Assembly (NCBI GenBank): GCA_018268375.1
Contig: JAFDWS010000002.1
Coordinates: forward strand, 62,001-126,000
Direction of reading: 5' to 3'
Origin: Armatimonadota bacterium
Lineage (GTDB): Bacteria; Armatimonadota; Fimbriimonadia; Fimbriimonadales; Fimbriimonadaceae
Length of the DNA stretch: 64,000 nt
The position numbers and the translations under genes were made by a program. The notes under the pieces were generated by a model. It was not told the origin of the DNA and searched no databases. It saw only the letters and a program-made list of their open reading frames with translations. Below are positions 28,040 to 34,120 of the stretch, one piece after another (within the stretch, counting starts at the first letter, position 1; every line of letters begins with the position of its first letter).

Positions 28040-28408
28040 ATGCCGAACTATGAGTTCGAGTACACAGACGCCTCCGGAGAACAACACAGGTTTGAACAAT
28101 GGGTTGCAGCCGACCGGCAAGACCTTGTGGCCGCTATGAAAAGCCCTTGCGGGCAGTATGAGGCCCATCGTGTGTGGACTTGCACACCTGTGCACCACGG
28201 CATGACAGCGCGTGAAAAAGTATCCGGCACTACCAAGTACCGCAAGGAGTTTTCTAGTTTCGCGCGCCAACAACGGTCGGAACGGAAAAAGAACGCCGAA
28301 CCTGGCACTAAAGACAGTATTTCGAACGAACTGTGGACAGGCACTGAGTCGTTCACGAACGTTTTGTCCGCAAAGCCAGCAGGTGCTCCGGCACCAAGCG
28401 TGGAATAA
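28040..28408 (+). CDS. FmdB-like N-terminus without zinc ligands, 122 aa
   Basis: The N-terminus MPNYEFEYTDASGEQHRFEQ follows the layout of FmdB-type zinc ribbons (MPxYEYxCxxCGxxFE), but both first-knuckle cysteines are replaced. One CG pair (SPCGQ) remains near residue 37. The C-terminal ~60 residues are basic and then Pro/Ala-rich, without a recognised fold. There is no Shine-Dalgarno sequence, and TACAAA ends 7 nt before the ATG, so translation may be leaderless. It heads the rightward gene block. Confidence 0.7.
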   Translation: MPNYEFEYTDASGEQHRFEQWVAADRQDLVAAMKSPCGQYEAHRVWTCTPVHHGMTAREKVSGTTKYRKEFSSFARQQRSERKKNAEPGTKDSISNELWTGTESFTNVLSAKPAGAPAPSVE

Positions 28409-28449
28409 CAGAATACAGTCAACCTGCCAAAAAACAAACAGGAGCAGCA

Positions 28450-29361
28450 ATGAGAACAAACAAGGAACCCGCCGGCAAAACCGGCAAGCGCTCGCCATCG
28501 TCGACTCGACGGTCGGCCTCTACCAATACACAGAACACTGTGCGCACTTCTCGACCACCGGTCGAGCCTCAGGTTCAGAACAACCCCGCGGTCCGCGAAA
28601 CTTGCTACGTGCAGAATCCCTTCCCGGGCATTCACCACATCAGTGACATTGACCTCACTTTCGGGCCTTTCGAAGTGAAAGACTTGTTGTGGGAAAAAGC
28701 CGACCTGGTCTCAGGTAGTTTTGACCTCGCACGTTCGTTGAACAGTGGGTCTCTTGTGCGAATCTCACAAGACCAATACGAAGCTTATCTCGAGCAAGAA
28801 CGGCAAATCGAACAAAACGAGGTCGCTCGAGGCATGCGGGCACAGAACCAGCGCATGGTCAAAGTCGACACCGACCGTGGCTCCGTTGATGCGGAGTACA
28901 TCAATGTGAACGCAGAGACCCCCGGTGGGCGACAGCAATTGAGCATTCATGGCTCGGCGAACGACCCCAAGACATACGCCATGGCCTACCAAGTGTACTG
29001 TCAACTTTGTGCACGCAGTGGCCAGACCGCCAATCCGCGCGACTTTCATGCGCAAATTGAGCGCAGCCCGCGGTATCTTCAAAACCTTCTTGACCAAGTG
29101 GGAATGGCAATGCCAGACGAGGGCATGGCTTCTGGAGACACTCATCGAGGCCGTGCGACGGTTGCTTTGGCGCCAGACCGCGTCGGCGGTCGAGGCGGCA
29201 CTGCGTCGGTGCCAATGACCAATTTCGGTCGAGACCAGTATGTAGCCGGAGGACAGGAGCTCAACATCACTTCGAGCAAGTTTGATTACGAGATTCCTGG
29301 CGCGGACGACAACATCGACCTTTTGCCCGATGCAGAAGAAATCGACTTGATGCTCGACTAA
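28450..29361 (+). CDS. Putative virion protein, 303 aa
   Basis: The ATG at 28450 has an AGGAGC ribosome site 4-5 nt upstream. The first ~55 residues are Ser/Thr/Arg-rich and probably disordered. They are followed by a compact region (DIDLTFGPFEVKDLLWEKAD) and charged helices (YEAYLEQERQIEQNEVARGM). The C-terminus is acidic (DDNIDLLPDAEEIDLMLD). I do not recognise the family. A terminator-like hairpin follows the stop. Position before the neck-type gene suggests a head or assembly protein. Confidence 0.8.
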   Translation: MRTNKEPAGKTGKRSPSSTRRSASTNTQNTVRTSRPPVEPQVQNNPAVRETCYVQNPFPGIHHISDIDLTFGPFEVKDLLWEKADLVSGSFDLARSLNSGSLVRISQDQYEAYLEQERQIEQNEVARGMRAQNQRMVKVDTDRGSVDAEYINVNAETPGGRQQLSIHGSANDPKTYAMAYQVYCQLCARSGQTANPRDFHAQIERSPRYLQNLLDQVGMAMPDEGMASGDTHRGRATVALAPDRVGGRGGTASVPMTNFGRDQYVAGGQELNITSSKFDYEIPGADDNIDLLPDAEEIDLMLD

Positions 29362-29382
29362 CAGTCAGGCATTAGTGTTTCC

Positions 29383-29420
29383 TTAAGGCGGCCAGCGAAA
29401 GCTGGCCGCCTTAAGTTTTG
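29383..29420 (+). terminator. GNRA-capped intrinsic terminator
   Basis: A perfect 14-bp stem (TTAAGGCGGCCAGC with GCTGGCCGCCTTAA) is capped by GAAA and followed by GTTTTG. It lies 21 nt after the stop at 29361 and ends the short 28040-29361 transcription unit. The T-run is short, so some read-through is likely. Confidence 0.75.
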
Positions 29421-29448
29421 CAGACCCACTTGGCTTTGACAGAAGCAG

Positions 29449-29454
29449 TATAAG
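29449..29454 (+). promoter_or_regulatory. Candidate -10 box (TATAAG) for a leaderless message
   Basis: TATAAG lies exactly 7 nt before the ATG at 29462, and no Shine-Dalgarno sequence is present. It follows a terminator, so a new transcript must start here or read-through must occur. No good -35 is seen at 16-18 nt. Confidence 0.4.
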
Positions 29455-29461
29455 ACGAGAC

Positions 29462-30517
29462 ATGCCCGGGTATGACGTTGGTTCTTTCAGCGAAGACATC
29501 CCACTTGTCTATTACGGTAATCAGACCAGTCCAGGCGTATACCTGAACTGGGACCGCTATCCGTCACCCGGCTCCACTGCGACTTACCGGATTGAACGGG
29601 CCGTAAACTTTCAGGGACCATTCGAGGCAATCGAGACGGTTGATTATCCTGTCAATGAGTTCATTGATGAAGAAGGCCGGCCTGAATACTACTACCGCAT
29701 CGTAGAACTGGACAGCAGTGACGTCGAGTTGCGTACGAGTCAGCCTCTTATTGGGGAAGAACTCTTGGTCAAAGCGTCGTTGGCGTATCAAGTCCGCGAC
29801 CTTCTGCGCGTGCGCGTATTGGACGAAGAAGTCCCCTTCAACCGAGGTCGAACAGTCGGATTGAGTTCCTTCCCTAACTGGAACTACTCTCCACGTCCGC
29901 TCATTCGCATTTCAAGCGACTCACAAGACGGCGCGGTAGACCCTATGGCCGTAATGAGCGAAGACTCGGCGATAATGCGGACTTATGGCGATACGGATAA
30001 TTACGCAGACGGATTGCTCTACAAGTTAGATTATCAAGGCAAAATCTATTTTGTCGACACTAACGGCGACCCCGTGTCCGTCGACTACGCCGACACTGTG
30101 CTCGCGACTTACTATGTGCGCATGTTCACCGGTCGGGAAATGAACGATGCGCTGTACATGGCCTTGCAGCAAATCAATGCGTTGCCAGGTGTCAACGAAT
30201 ACCCCGACGTGGGCTCTGCGCCGTTTTGGTACGACGCGGCGTTGGTCATTGGGGCCACTTACTGGCTCATTCGTTCTTTGATGTTGAGGTTGACGAACCG
30301 TGAAACGCGCCTGCTGGTGCACGACCCGCGGGAAGAAGACCCGTGGTTCGACAACCTTAAAACAATTGCCGACATGTACAAGGAAGACTGGGGGTCGCTC
30401 CTCAAAACCCTGCCAAAAGCGCGTTACCCAAGTCTTCGCACAGTCGTGACTCCTGAGTACTACCTGCCTGGTGGCCGCTCGCGCTTCTTCCGATATGTTT
30501 GGAAGGGAGGCGCGTAA
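29462..30517 (+). CDS. Putative neck/head-completion virion protein with FN3-like N-terminus, 351 aa
   Basis: Residues about 20-90 look like a fibronectin type III fold (GVYLNWDRYPSPGSTATYRI, then YYYRIVELDSSD). The middle is mixed. The C-terminal ~130 residues contain helices and a hydrophobic stretch (YDAALVIGATYWLIRSLML), then a conserved-looking YPSLRTVVTPEYYLPGGRSR tail. I know this general build from structural proteins of large phages but cannot name the family. It starts 100 bp after a terminator and is followed directly by a glycosyltransferase-like gene. Confidence 0.8.
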   Translation: MPGYDVGSFSEDIPLVYYGNQTSPGVYLNWDRYPSPGSTATYRIERAVNFQGPFEAIETVDYPVNEFIDEEGRPEYYYRIVELDSSDVELRTSQPLIGEELLVKASLAYQVRDLLRVRVLDEEVPFNRGRTVGLSSFPNWNYSPRPLIRISSDSQDGAVDPMAVMSEDSAIMRTYGDTDNYADGLLYKLDYQGKIYFVDTNGDPVSVDYADTVLATYYVRMFTGREMNDALYMALQQINALPGVNEYPDVGSAPFWYDAALVIGATYWLIRSLMLRLTNRETRLLVHDPREEDPWFDNLKTIADMYKEDWGSLLKTLPKARYPSLRTVVTPEYYLPGGRSRFFRYVWKGGA

Positions 30518-30525
30518 GGCACACC

Positions 30526-32175
30526 GTGATTGACAATCGAACAGTCACGGTCGTTACGTACGTCGCAACCGAAAAACAAGCAGAACACTCGTTGCCTCTT
30601 GTCTCCGCTGCATGTTCCTCGTTGGTCGATGAGCTGCTTGTGTTCGTCCCGGAGACTGACAAAGCGCTCGTGGGACTGGCTTGGCAGTTGGTCTCTGAGT
30701 CAATTTGTCCGGTGAGAGTGTTGACCTTCAATGGTAAGGCTGGACAAATTTGTCCGCCAGGACTGTTCCATGCCGTGGAAATACCTGACACAGGCATATT
30801 GGTCTGGATGTCGGCCGACGTGTGTTACGTCCATAGTTCGGCCGTCACGAATCTGGCGTCTCACGTTGCAGGCCGGTCTGAAGTCGCCTTTGCGTTCCCC
30901 GCATGTGTGGCCACTGAGCGCACGACGTATATTCAACAAGCCATGGGCTCGTTGCCGCCTTGGTGTGTGAAACAGTGGGACGGTCTCTATATAGACTACC
31001 TGGACATGCGAAAGGAGCACAGTCGGTTGCAAGAAACCTGCCATCGTGCCTGGCTCGAAGTTCTGGCCCGTGGCGAAGAAGAAAGCTGTTGGTTCGACAC
31101 CTACCGTATGACCGGTAGCGACGTGCCCGTTTCTTGTTGTTTTGCCTTTGACGCCGCCAAAAAATCCCAGCTAATCAAGACGAAAGACATTGACGCAGAG
31201 TCTTGCTTGAAGCGGAGCCTTGAATCCAGCGAGTTGTGCGGCAGAGCCTGGGTTGCGTTATACGCGTATCCAGAACACAAAGCGCACATGGATAAGACCA
31301 ACATTCGGGCCAATTACCGAGTCTACGCCCCCGAACCCGACAACGCCTTGCTGGAGTCCATTGAGGTTGAGATTGAATCGCACGCAGAAACCAGCATGCT
31401 TGATTGTATGGTAGCGACCATGGCGCACGAACCCATGGCAGACCAGCTCAAATTTTGCATATCTGCCCATGCCAGCGACATGGCGCGCGCGGTGCCTGTT
31501 CTAGTCAACAGCCTAGTCAAAGACAATAATGTGGATTTGTCTCAAATTTATGTGGTGGCCGGTGGCTTTGACCGAGAACACACAATGAATTTGGACGGAA
31601 TTCCAGTACATTGCGTGACTCACAACTCGTATGACCATACCGCCTTGGTCGAAATTGTAGAAAAGGCAGTTCCGGGCTTGTGGTGGTTCGCCATGCACGC
31701 AACGTGCAAAGCCGGCACACAGTTTGTCGAAAAGGTACTGAAACGCGGCTTCAAAAATGAACACGTCGCCGCCATATTGGGCGGATGGCTGAACATGGGC
31801 CTGATGTCGCGCAGTTTTATAGAACGCAATGCCAACTACATTAGCAGCCTGAAAAATTGTGGAAAAATGCAAGCTATTTTGAGCGAACAACTTTATTGGC
31901 GAATGGCACGCACTAGGGACTACTACGACTATGTCGGCCCACACTTGCACTGGGGCAATCTAGAAGTCTACAAGGACGGTATCGAGCGTCAAGTGTTGTA
32001 TCTGTCTGGTTGTGACCTGTACAAGTATCAGGCATACCACATCGCTCAAGAGCGGACTCAGCGACTGTTGTCAGAGCACGTAGTTCTGTCCAGTGATTTC
32101 ACCCTCGAGCACACACAACCACCACAAGTGGTCTCAACACCAACAAAAAACAATGGAAGAGACTCACGGACTTGA
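30526..32175 (+). CDS. Glycosyltransferase-like protein, 549 aa
   Basis: I start at the GTG at 30526, because AAGG lies 6 nt upstream and the neighbouring gene ends at 30517. The first ~90 residues alternate strands and helices like a GT-A nucleotide-sugar domain (VTVVTYVATEKQAEHSLPLV, ILVWMSADVCYV). A second similar unit starts near residue 305 (LKFCISAHASDMARAVPVLV, then IYVVAGGFDREHTM, then LWWFAMHATCKAGTQFVEKV). Classic DxD motifs are absent or degenerate, so activity is uncertain. It may be a tandem glycosyltransferase or an inactive sugar-binding relative. Other sugar-transfer genes occur nearby. Confidence 0.75.
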   Translation: MIDNRTVTVVTYVATEKQAEHSLPLVSAACSSLVDELLVFVPETDKALVGLAWQLVSESICPVRVLTFNGKAGQICPPGLFHAVEIPDTGILVWMSADVCYVHSSAVTNLASHVAGRSEVAFAFPACVATERTTYIQQAMGSLPPWCVKQWDGLYIDYLDMRKEHSRLQETCHRAWLEVLARGEEESCWFDTYRMTGSDVPVSCCFAFDAAKKSQLIKTKDIDAESCLKRSLESSELCGRAWVALYAYPEHKAHMDKTNIRANYRVYAPEPDNALLESIEVEIESHAETSMLDCMVATMAHEPMADQLKFCISAHASDMARAVPVLVNSLVKDNNVDLSQIYVVAGGFDREHTMNLDGIPVHCVTHNSYDHTALVEIVEKAVPGLWWFAMHATCKAGTQFVEKVLKRGFKNEHVAAILGGWLNMGLMSRSFIERNANYISSLKNCGKMQAILSEQLYWRMARTRDYYDYVGPHLHWGNLEVYKDGIERQVLYLSGCDLYKYQAYHIAQERTQRLLSEHVVLSSDFTLEHTQPPQVVSTPTKNNGRDSRT

Positions 32176-32482
32176 GAGCCTAGGCGACTTTTTGAAGCGT
32201 CTACAATGGCACGATTACGAGCATTGTCCCTGCCCGGAGATGCCGCACACGCCTGCTCGTGCGTTGCCGACGCCAGAAACCGAATCTGCCATGGAGGCAT
32301 ATCGACTGGCGCGTGTCGCATGGCGTGCCCAAGTCGAGCTCGTTCGCCCAGGAGCGGTGTTGTTCCTAAAAAGCGGAAAGTTTGTATTAGTAGGTCATGT
32401 GAACGAAAGTCTGAGTTCTCAAGAACATTTCGAACCTGACTTCGACTATGAGGACATACTAAAAATCGCGCACCTGTGGTAA
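32153..32482 (+). CDS. Uncharacterised small protein, 109 aa
   Basis: The ATG at 32153 overlaps the preceding gene by 23 bp and has no ribosome site of its own, so coupling is likely. The protein has a Cys/His cluster (HDYEHCPCPEMPH), a helix (MEAYRLARVAWRAQVELV) and a strand pair (AVLFLKSGKFVLVGHV). I do not recognise it. The length, codon use and placement between two same-strand genes support a real gene. Confidence 0.65.
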   Translation: MEETHGLESLGDFLKRLQWHDYEHCPCPEMPHTPARALPTPETESAMEAYRLARVAWRAQVELVRPGAVLFLKSGKFVLVGHVNESLSSQEHFEPDFDYEDILKIAHLW

Positions 32483-32491
32483 TCTGCGTCC

Positions 32492-33013
32492 ATGGACGAC
32501 CCCGCTCTCGAATTTTCTTTGCCAACTGCAGACGACGTTTGCGACATGCTTGGAGGTCTGGCTGGCAGCATGTCGTCAGTCATGATGGATTTTGACACGG
32601 ACTATGTACTTCATGTGACCGGTGGCGGTCGGTACACAGGCGGTGCCACGCCCGTCGAGGTCGCCCGGTCGTCTTACGAAATCATAGCGAGCACCTACCA
32701 ATATGGACACATGCTTACGTGCGAAGGCTGCAAGAAGCACGCACGTTTCAACAAGCGTTTTTGGGTAGAGTACTACTTGCTGGCGCAAGCAGGCGAGACG
32801 CACAAGAAGCTAGACTCCGCTTGGCCGACCGGTACAGCCGAAGCAGCAGAGGCGTGGAAATCCAACCTCGCGCGCCATGAGCAAGTTTTCATGAAGGCCA
32901 TCGAACACCGAGCCAAGGGCATGGAATATTGTGCGGCTCACGAATTGGCCGTGCAAGAACTAGAAGCGGAGAACCAACAAGCTGCTCCTGACGACGAGCC
33001 AGCAACAATTTAG
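32492..33013 (+). CDS. Uncharacterised protein with possible zinc site, 173 aa
   Basis: The ATG at 32492 lies 9 bp after the previous stop. Residues about 75-85 hold CEGCKKHARFNKRFW, and CAAHE near residue 148 could complete a CxxC...CxxH metal site. The C-terminal half is helical and charged. I do not recognise the family. It is the last gene before the RNA locus. Confidence 0.75.
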   Translation: MDDPALEFSLPTADDVCDMLGGLAGSMSSVMMDFDTDYVLHVTGGGRYTGGATPVEVARSSYEIIASTYQYGHMLTCEGCKKHARFNKRFWVEYYLLAQAGETHKKLDSAWPTGTAEAAEAWKSNLARHEQVFMKAIEHRAKGMEYCAAHELAVQELEAENQQAAPDDEPATI

Positions 33014-33041
33014 GACTTTTTGGACTTTTTTTGGGAACTTC

Positions 33042-33070
33042 TTGACATCCCCGAAAGTCTGTGGTATAAA
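33042..33070 (+). promoter_or_regulatory. Strong sigma70-type promoter for the RNA locus
   Basis: TTGACA (33042-33047), a 17-nt spacer and TATAAA (33065-33070) form a near-perfect sigma70 promoter, with transcription expected to start near 33077. The preceding 25 nt are T-rich (TTTTTGGACTTTTTTTGG), which could act as an UP-like element. It is the best promoter in the window and points to the host RNA polymerase. Confidence 0.85.
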
Positions 33071-33079
33071 TGCAGGTGA

Positions 33080-33096
33080 ACGAGGCGCAAGTCTCG
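33080..33096 (+). other. GCAA-capped 5' hairpin of the promoter-proximal transcript
   Basis: CGAGGC, GCAA, GTCTCG form a 6-bp stem with a GNRA tetraloop within the first ~20 nt of the predicted transcript. 5'-terminal hairpins commonly stabilise RNA, which fits either a small stable RNA or a protected mRNA. Confidence 0.5.
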
Positions 33097-33110
33097 AAGG
33101 AAAGCGTGGA

Positions 33111-33221
33111 ATGGTAGCATTCGGTCAGAATCATAATACGGGAGCACAAGCAGCGGTCAACTCGACTGCCAGCTTTGTGCATTCATATCCGTATCCGGTT
33201 TGGGCCGAGATAGGTGGCTGA
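33111..33221 (+). CDS. Candidate 36-aa peptide (or structured small RNA)
   Basis: An ATG at 33111, 9-10 nt after AAGGA, opens 36 codons to a TGA at 33221. The peptide begins MVAFGQNHNTGAQ and ends VHSYPYPVWAEIGG. It lies between the strong promoter at 33042 and the intrinsic terminator at 33250. This is therefore a discrete ~210-nt transcription unit. A short secreted or leader-type peptide is possible, but the unit could instead be a non-coding RNA that contains an open frame by chance. No known family is recognised. Confidence 0.42.
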   Translation: MVAFGQNHNTGAQAAVNSTASFVHSYPYPVWAEIGG

Positions 33222-33249
33222 AGTAGCAGTACGAACAAGCCACACACAG

Positions 33250-33290
33250 GCCCTGACCGGTTGAAAGACCAGTCAGGGCTTTTTTATTTT
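33250..33290 (+). terminator. Strong intrinsic terminator after the promoter-proximal unit
   Basis: GCCCTGAC pairs perfectly with GTCAGGGC (33250-33257 with 33272-33279). A further GG/CC pair closes around a GAAA-containing loop, and TTTTTTATTTT follows. It separates the small unit from the tRNAs, so tRNA expression needs read-through or an unseen promoter. Confidence 0.9.
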
Positions 33291-33349
33291 CAACGACAAC
33301 GACATCAAGAACAGGACAAACCACAATGGAGGAAGGCAACAATATTTGA

Positions 33350-33383
33350 CGCTCGGCGCGCCACCCGTGATGGCCGCTGAGCG
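33350..33383 (+). other. Extended hairpin upstream of the first tRNA
   Basis: CGCTCGGC pairs with GCTGAGCG (one G-U), enclosing an inner GCCA/TGGC helix with a 7-nt loop. It lies 12 nt before the first tRNA and is not a terminator, as no T-run follows. It may guide 5' processing or be part of another RNA. Confidence 0.45.
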
Positions 33384-33395
33384 CGGTCCGCACAC

Positions 33396-33473
33396 GGGGA
33401 GTTGGCACGTCTGGTGATTGCGACAAGCTGTTAACTTGGACTAGGTTGGGTTCGATTCCCACACTCCCCTCCA
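33396..33473 (+). tRNA. tRNA-Asn(GUU), atypical
   Basis: The acceptor GGGGAGT pairs with ACTCCCC. The anticodon arm is ACAAG-CTGTTAA-CTTGG with one mismatch, giving anticodon GTT. The T arm is TTGGG-TTCGATT-CCCAC and CCA is encoded. The D stem is only about 3 bp with an 11-nt loop, the T stem has a T-C mismatch, and the discriminator base is T rather than the usual G for Asn. It may be divergent or charged inefficiently. Confidence 0.7.
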
Positions 33474-33476
33474 TAT

Positions 33477-33550
33477 TGGCGTGTAATCGAATGGTAAGAT
33501 GCCTGACTGTTACTCAGGTAGTGGTGGTTCGAGTCCACCCGCGCCAGCCA
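33477..33550 (+). tRNA. tRNA-Asn(GUU)
   Basis: The acceptor TGGCGTG pairs with CGCGCCA. The anticodon arm is CCTGA-CTGTTAC-TCAGG with anticodon GTT. The T arm GGTGG-TTCGAGT-CCACC is perfect, the discriminator is G, and CCA is encoded. It lies 3 nt after the first tRNA-Asn. The two share an anticodon but are otherwise quite different, so this is not a recent duplication. Confidence 0.88.
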
Positions 33551-33580
33551 AATTTGACAGTAAAACGAAAGACGCCTTGA

Positions 33581-33652
33581 CCATCCGTAGTAGAAAGGTT
33601 AGCACGCCGGTCTGTGGAACCGGAGAAGGGGGTTCGCTTCCCCCCGGATGGA
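33581..33652 (+). tRNA. tRNA-His(GUG)
   Basis: The acceptor CCATCCG pairs with CGGATGG. The anticodon arm is CCGGT-CTGTGGA-ACCGG with anticodon GTG. The T arm is GGGGG-TTCGCTT-CCCCC. CCA is not encoded, unlike the other four tRNAs. The 5' leader CGCCTTG and 3' trailer CAAGGCG can extend the acceptor stem by 7 bp across an A-A mismatch. There is no obvious G-1:C73 pair, which most bacterial tRNA-His carry. Confidence 0.85.
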
Positions 33653-33697
33653 CAAGGCGCAAAAAAGAGAAAGAACATGGAAAGTGACTATACATAC

Positions 33698-33784
33698 GGG
33701 GGTGCGCCGGAGTAGGAGAGCCGGGACGGTCTGTAACACCGTTGGCGATTGCCTGAGTGGGTTCGATTCCCACCGCCCCCACCA
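33698..33784 (+). tRNA. tRNA-Tyr(GUA), first copy
   Basis: The acceptor GGGGGTG pairs with CGCCCCC. The anticodon arm is ACGGT-CTGTAAC-ACCGT with anticodon GTA. A long variable arm (about 14 nt, with GGC/GCC pairing) is as expected for bacterial tRNA-Tyr. The T arm is GTGGG-TTCGATT-CCCAC and ACCA is encoded. Confidence 0.87.
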
Positions 33785-33820
33785 AAAATTCAACCTTCCT
33801 CTCGGGGGCGAGGGGCAATC

Positions 33821-33905
33821 GCCAGAGTATCCAAGCGGTCAAAGGACGCTGTCTGTAAAACAGACGCCATCGGCTTCGCAGGTTCGAATCCTGTCTCTGG
33901 CACCA
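33821..33905 (+). tRNA. tRNA-Tyr(GUA), second copy
   Basis: The acceptor GCCAGAG pairs with CTCTGGC. The anticodon loop CTGTAAA gives GTA. The long variable arm CATCGGCTTCG is very like that of bacterial tRNA-Tyr. The T arm is GCAGG-TTCGAAT-CCTGT and ACCA is encoded. It differs from the first tRNA-Tyr throughout the stems, so the two were probably acquired separately. Confidence 0.9.
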
Positions 33906-33910
33906 ATTTT

Positions 33911-33927
33911 ATGGTAAAATCTACCAT
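33911..33927 (+). other. Short hairpin after the tRNA array
   Basis: ATGGTA and TACCAT form a 6-bp stem around AAATC, 5 nt after the last tRNA. No T-run follows. It could be a processing signal between the tRNAs and the next structured RNA. Confidence 0.35.
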
Positions 33928-33936
33928 GTAACAAGT

Positions 33937-34045
33937 GGGCGATAGCAAATGACGGTAGACCCTACTGAGAGAGTGAACGCATTTGCAAACAGTTAATAAA
34001 CAAGCGGCTGTAAGTGCCTTCGGGCACTGAACGATGACAACAAAA
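33937..34045 (+). ncRNA. Structured RNA of unknown family
   Basis: This ~110-nt stretch has no coding potential but clear local structure. A 7-bp stem GCAAATG/CATTTGC (33945-33951 with 33980-33986) encloses a CGGTAG-ACC-CTACTG hairpin. A perfect AGTGCC-TTCG-GGCACT hairpin with a UUCG tetraloop lies at 34013-34028. It sits between the tRNAs and the Y-RNA-like elements, so it may be part of the same primary transcript. I do not recognise a family. Confidence 0.5.
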
Positions 34046-34050
34046 AGTTT

Positions 34051-34111
34051 CGCGGGACGAAGTCGGTGGGTTATCTTGAAAACACAACCCTTCGACAACA
34101 CCTTGCCCGCA
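34051..34111 (+). ncRNA. Y-RNA-like element 1 (Ro60-binding stem)
   Basis: GCGGG pairs with CCCGC (34052-34056 with 34106-34110). Next come 5' ACGAA and 3' CTTG with a bulged G (C58-G105, A60-T104, A61-T103), then GTCG/CGAC, then GGGTT/AACCC and a 13-nt loop. The 5' strand (GGACGAAG, then GTGGGTTATC) closely resembles the conserved Ro60-binding strand of vertebrate Y RNAs (GGUCCGA, then GUGGGUUAUC). The opposing CTTG also matches. The Ro60 homologue encoded 250 nt downstream makes this assignment strong. Confidence 0.75.
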
Positions 34112-34120
34112 AAGACAATT

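Noticed and set aside
28040..28408. A functional FmdB zinc-ribbon regulator
   Set aside because: The start resembles FmdB, but both cysteines of the first knuckle are replaced, so zinc binding in the usual way is not supported.
29434..29454. Sigma70 promoter from TTTGACAG and TATAAG before 29462
   Set aside because: TTGACA and TATAAG are only about 7 nt apart, so they cannot act as a -35/-10 pair. Only the -10-like box is kept, at low confidence.
33345..33375. Promoter starting with TTGACG just upstream of the tRNAs
   Set aside because: No -10-like sequence lies 16-18 nt downstream; the region is a GC-rich hairpin.
33499..34101. Several 60-110-codon open frames on both strands over the tRNA region
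   Set aside because: They are built from tRNA sequence and lack ribosome sites or coherent composition; the RNA genes explain the region.
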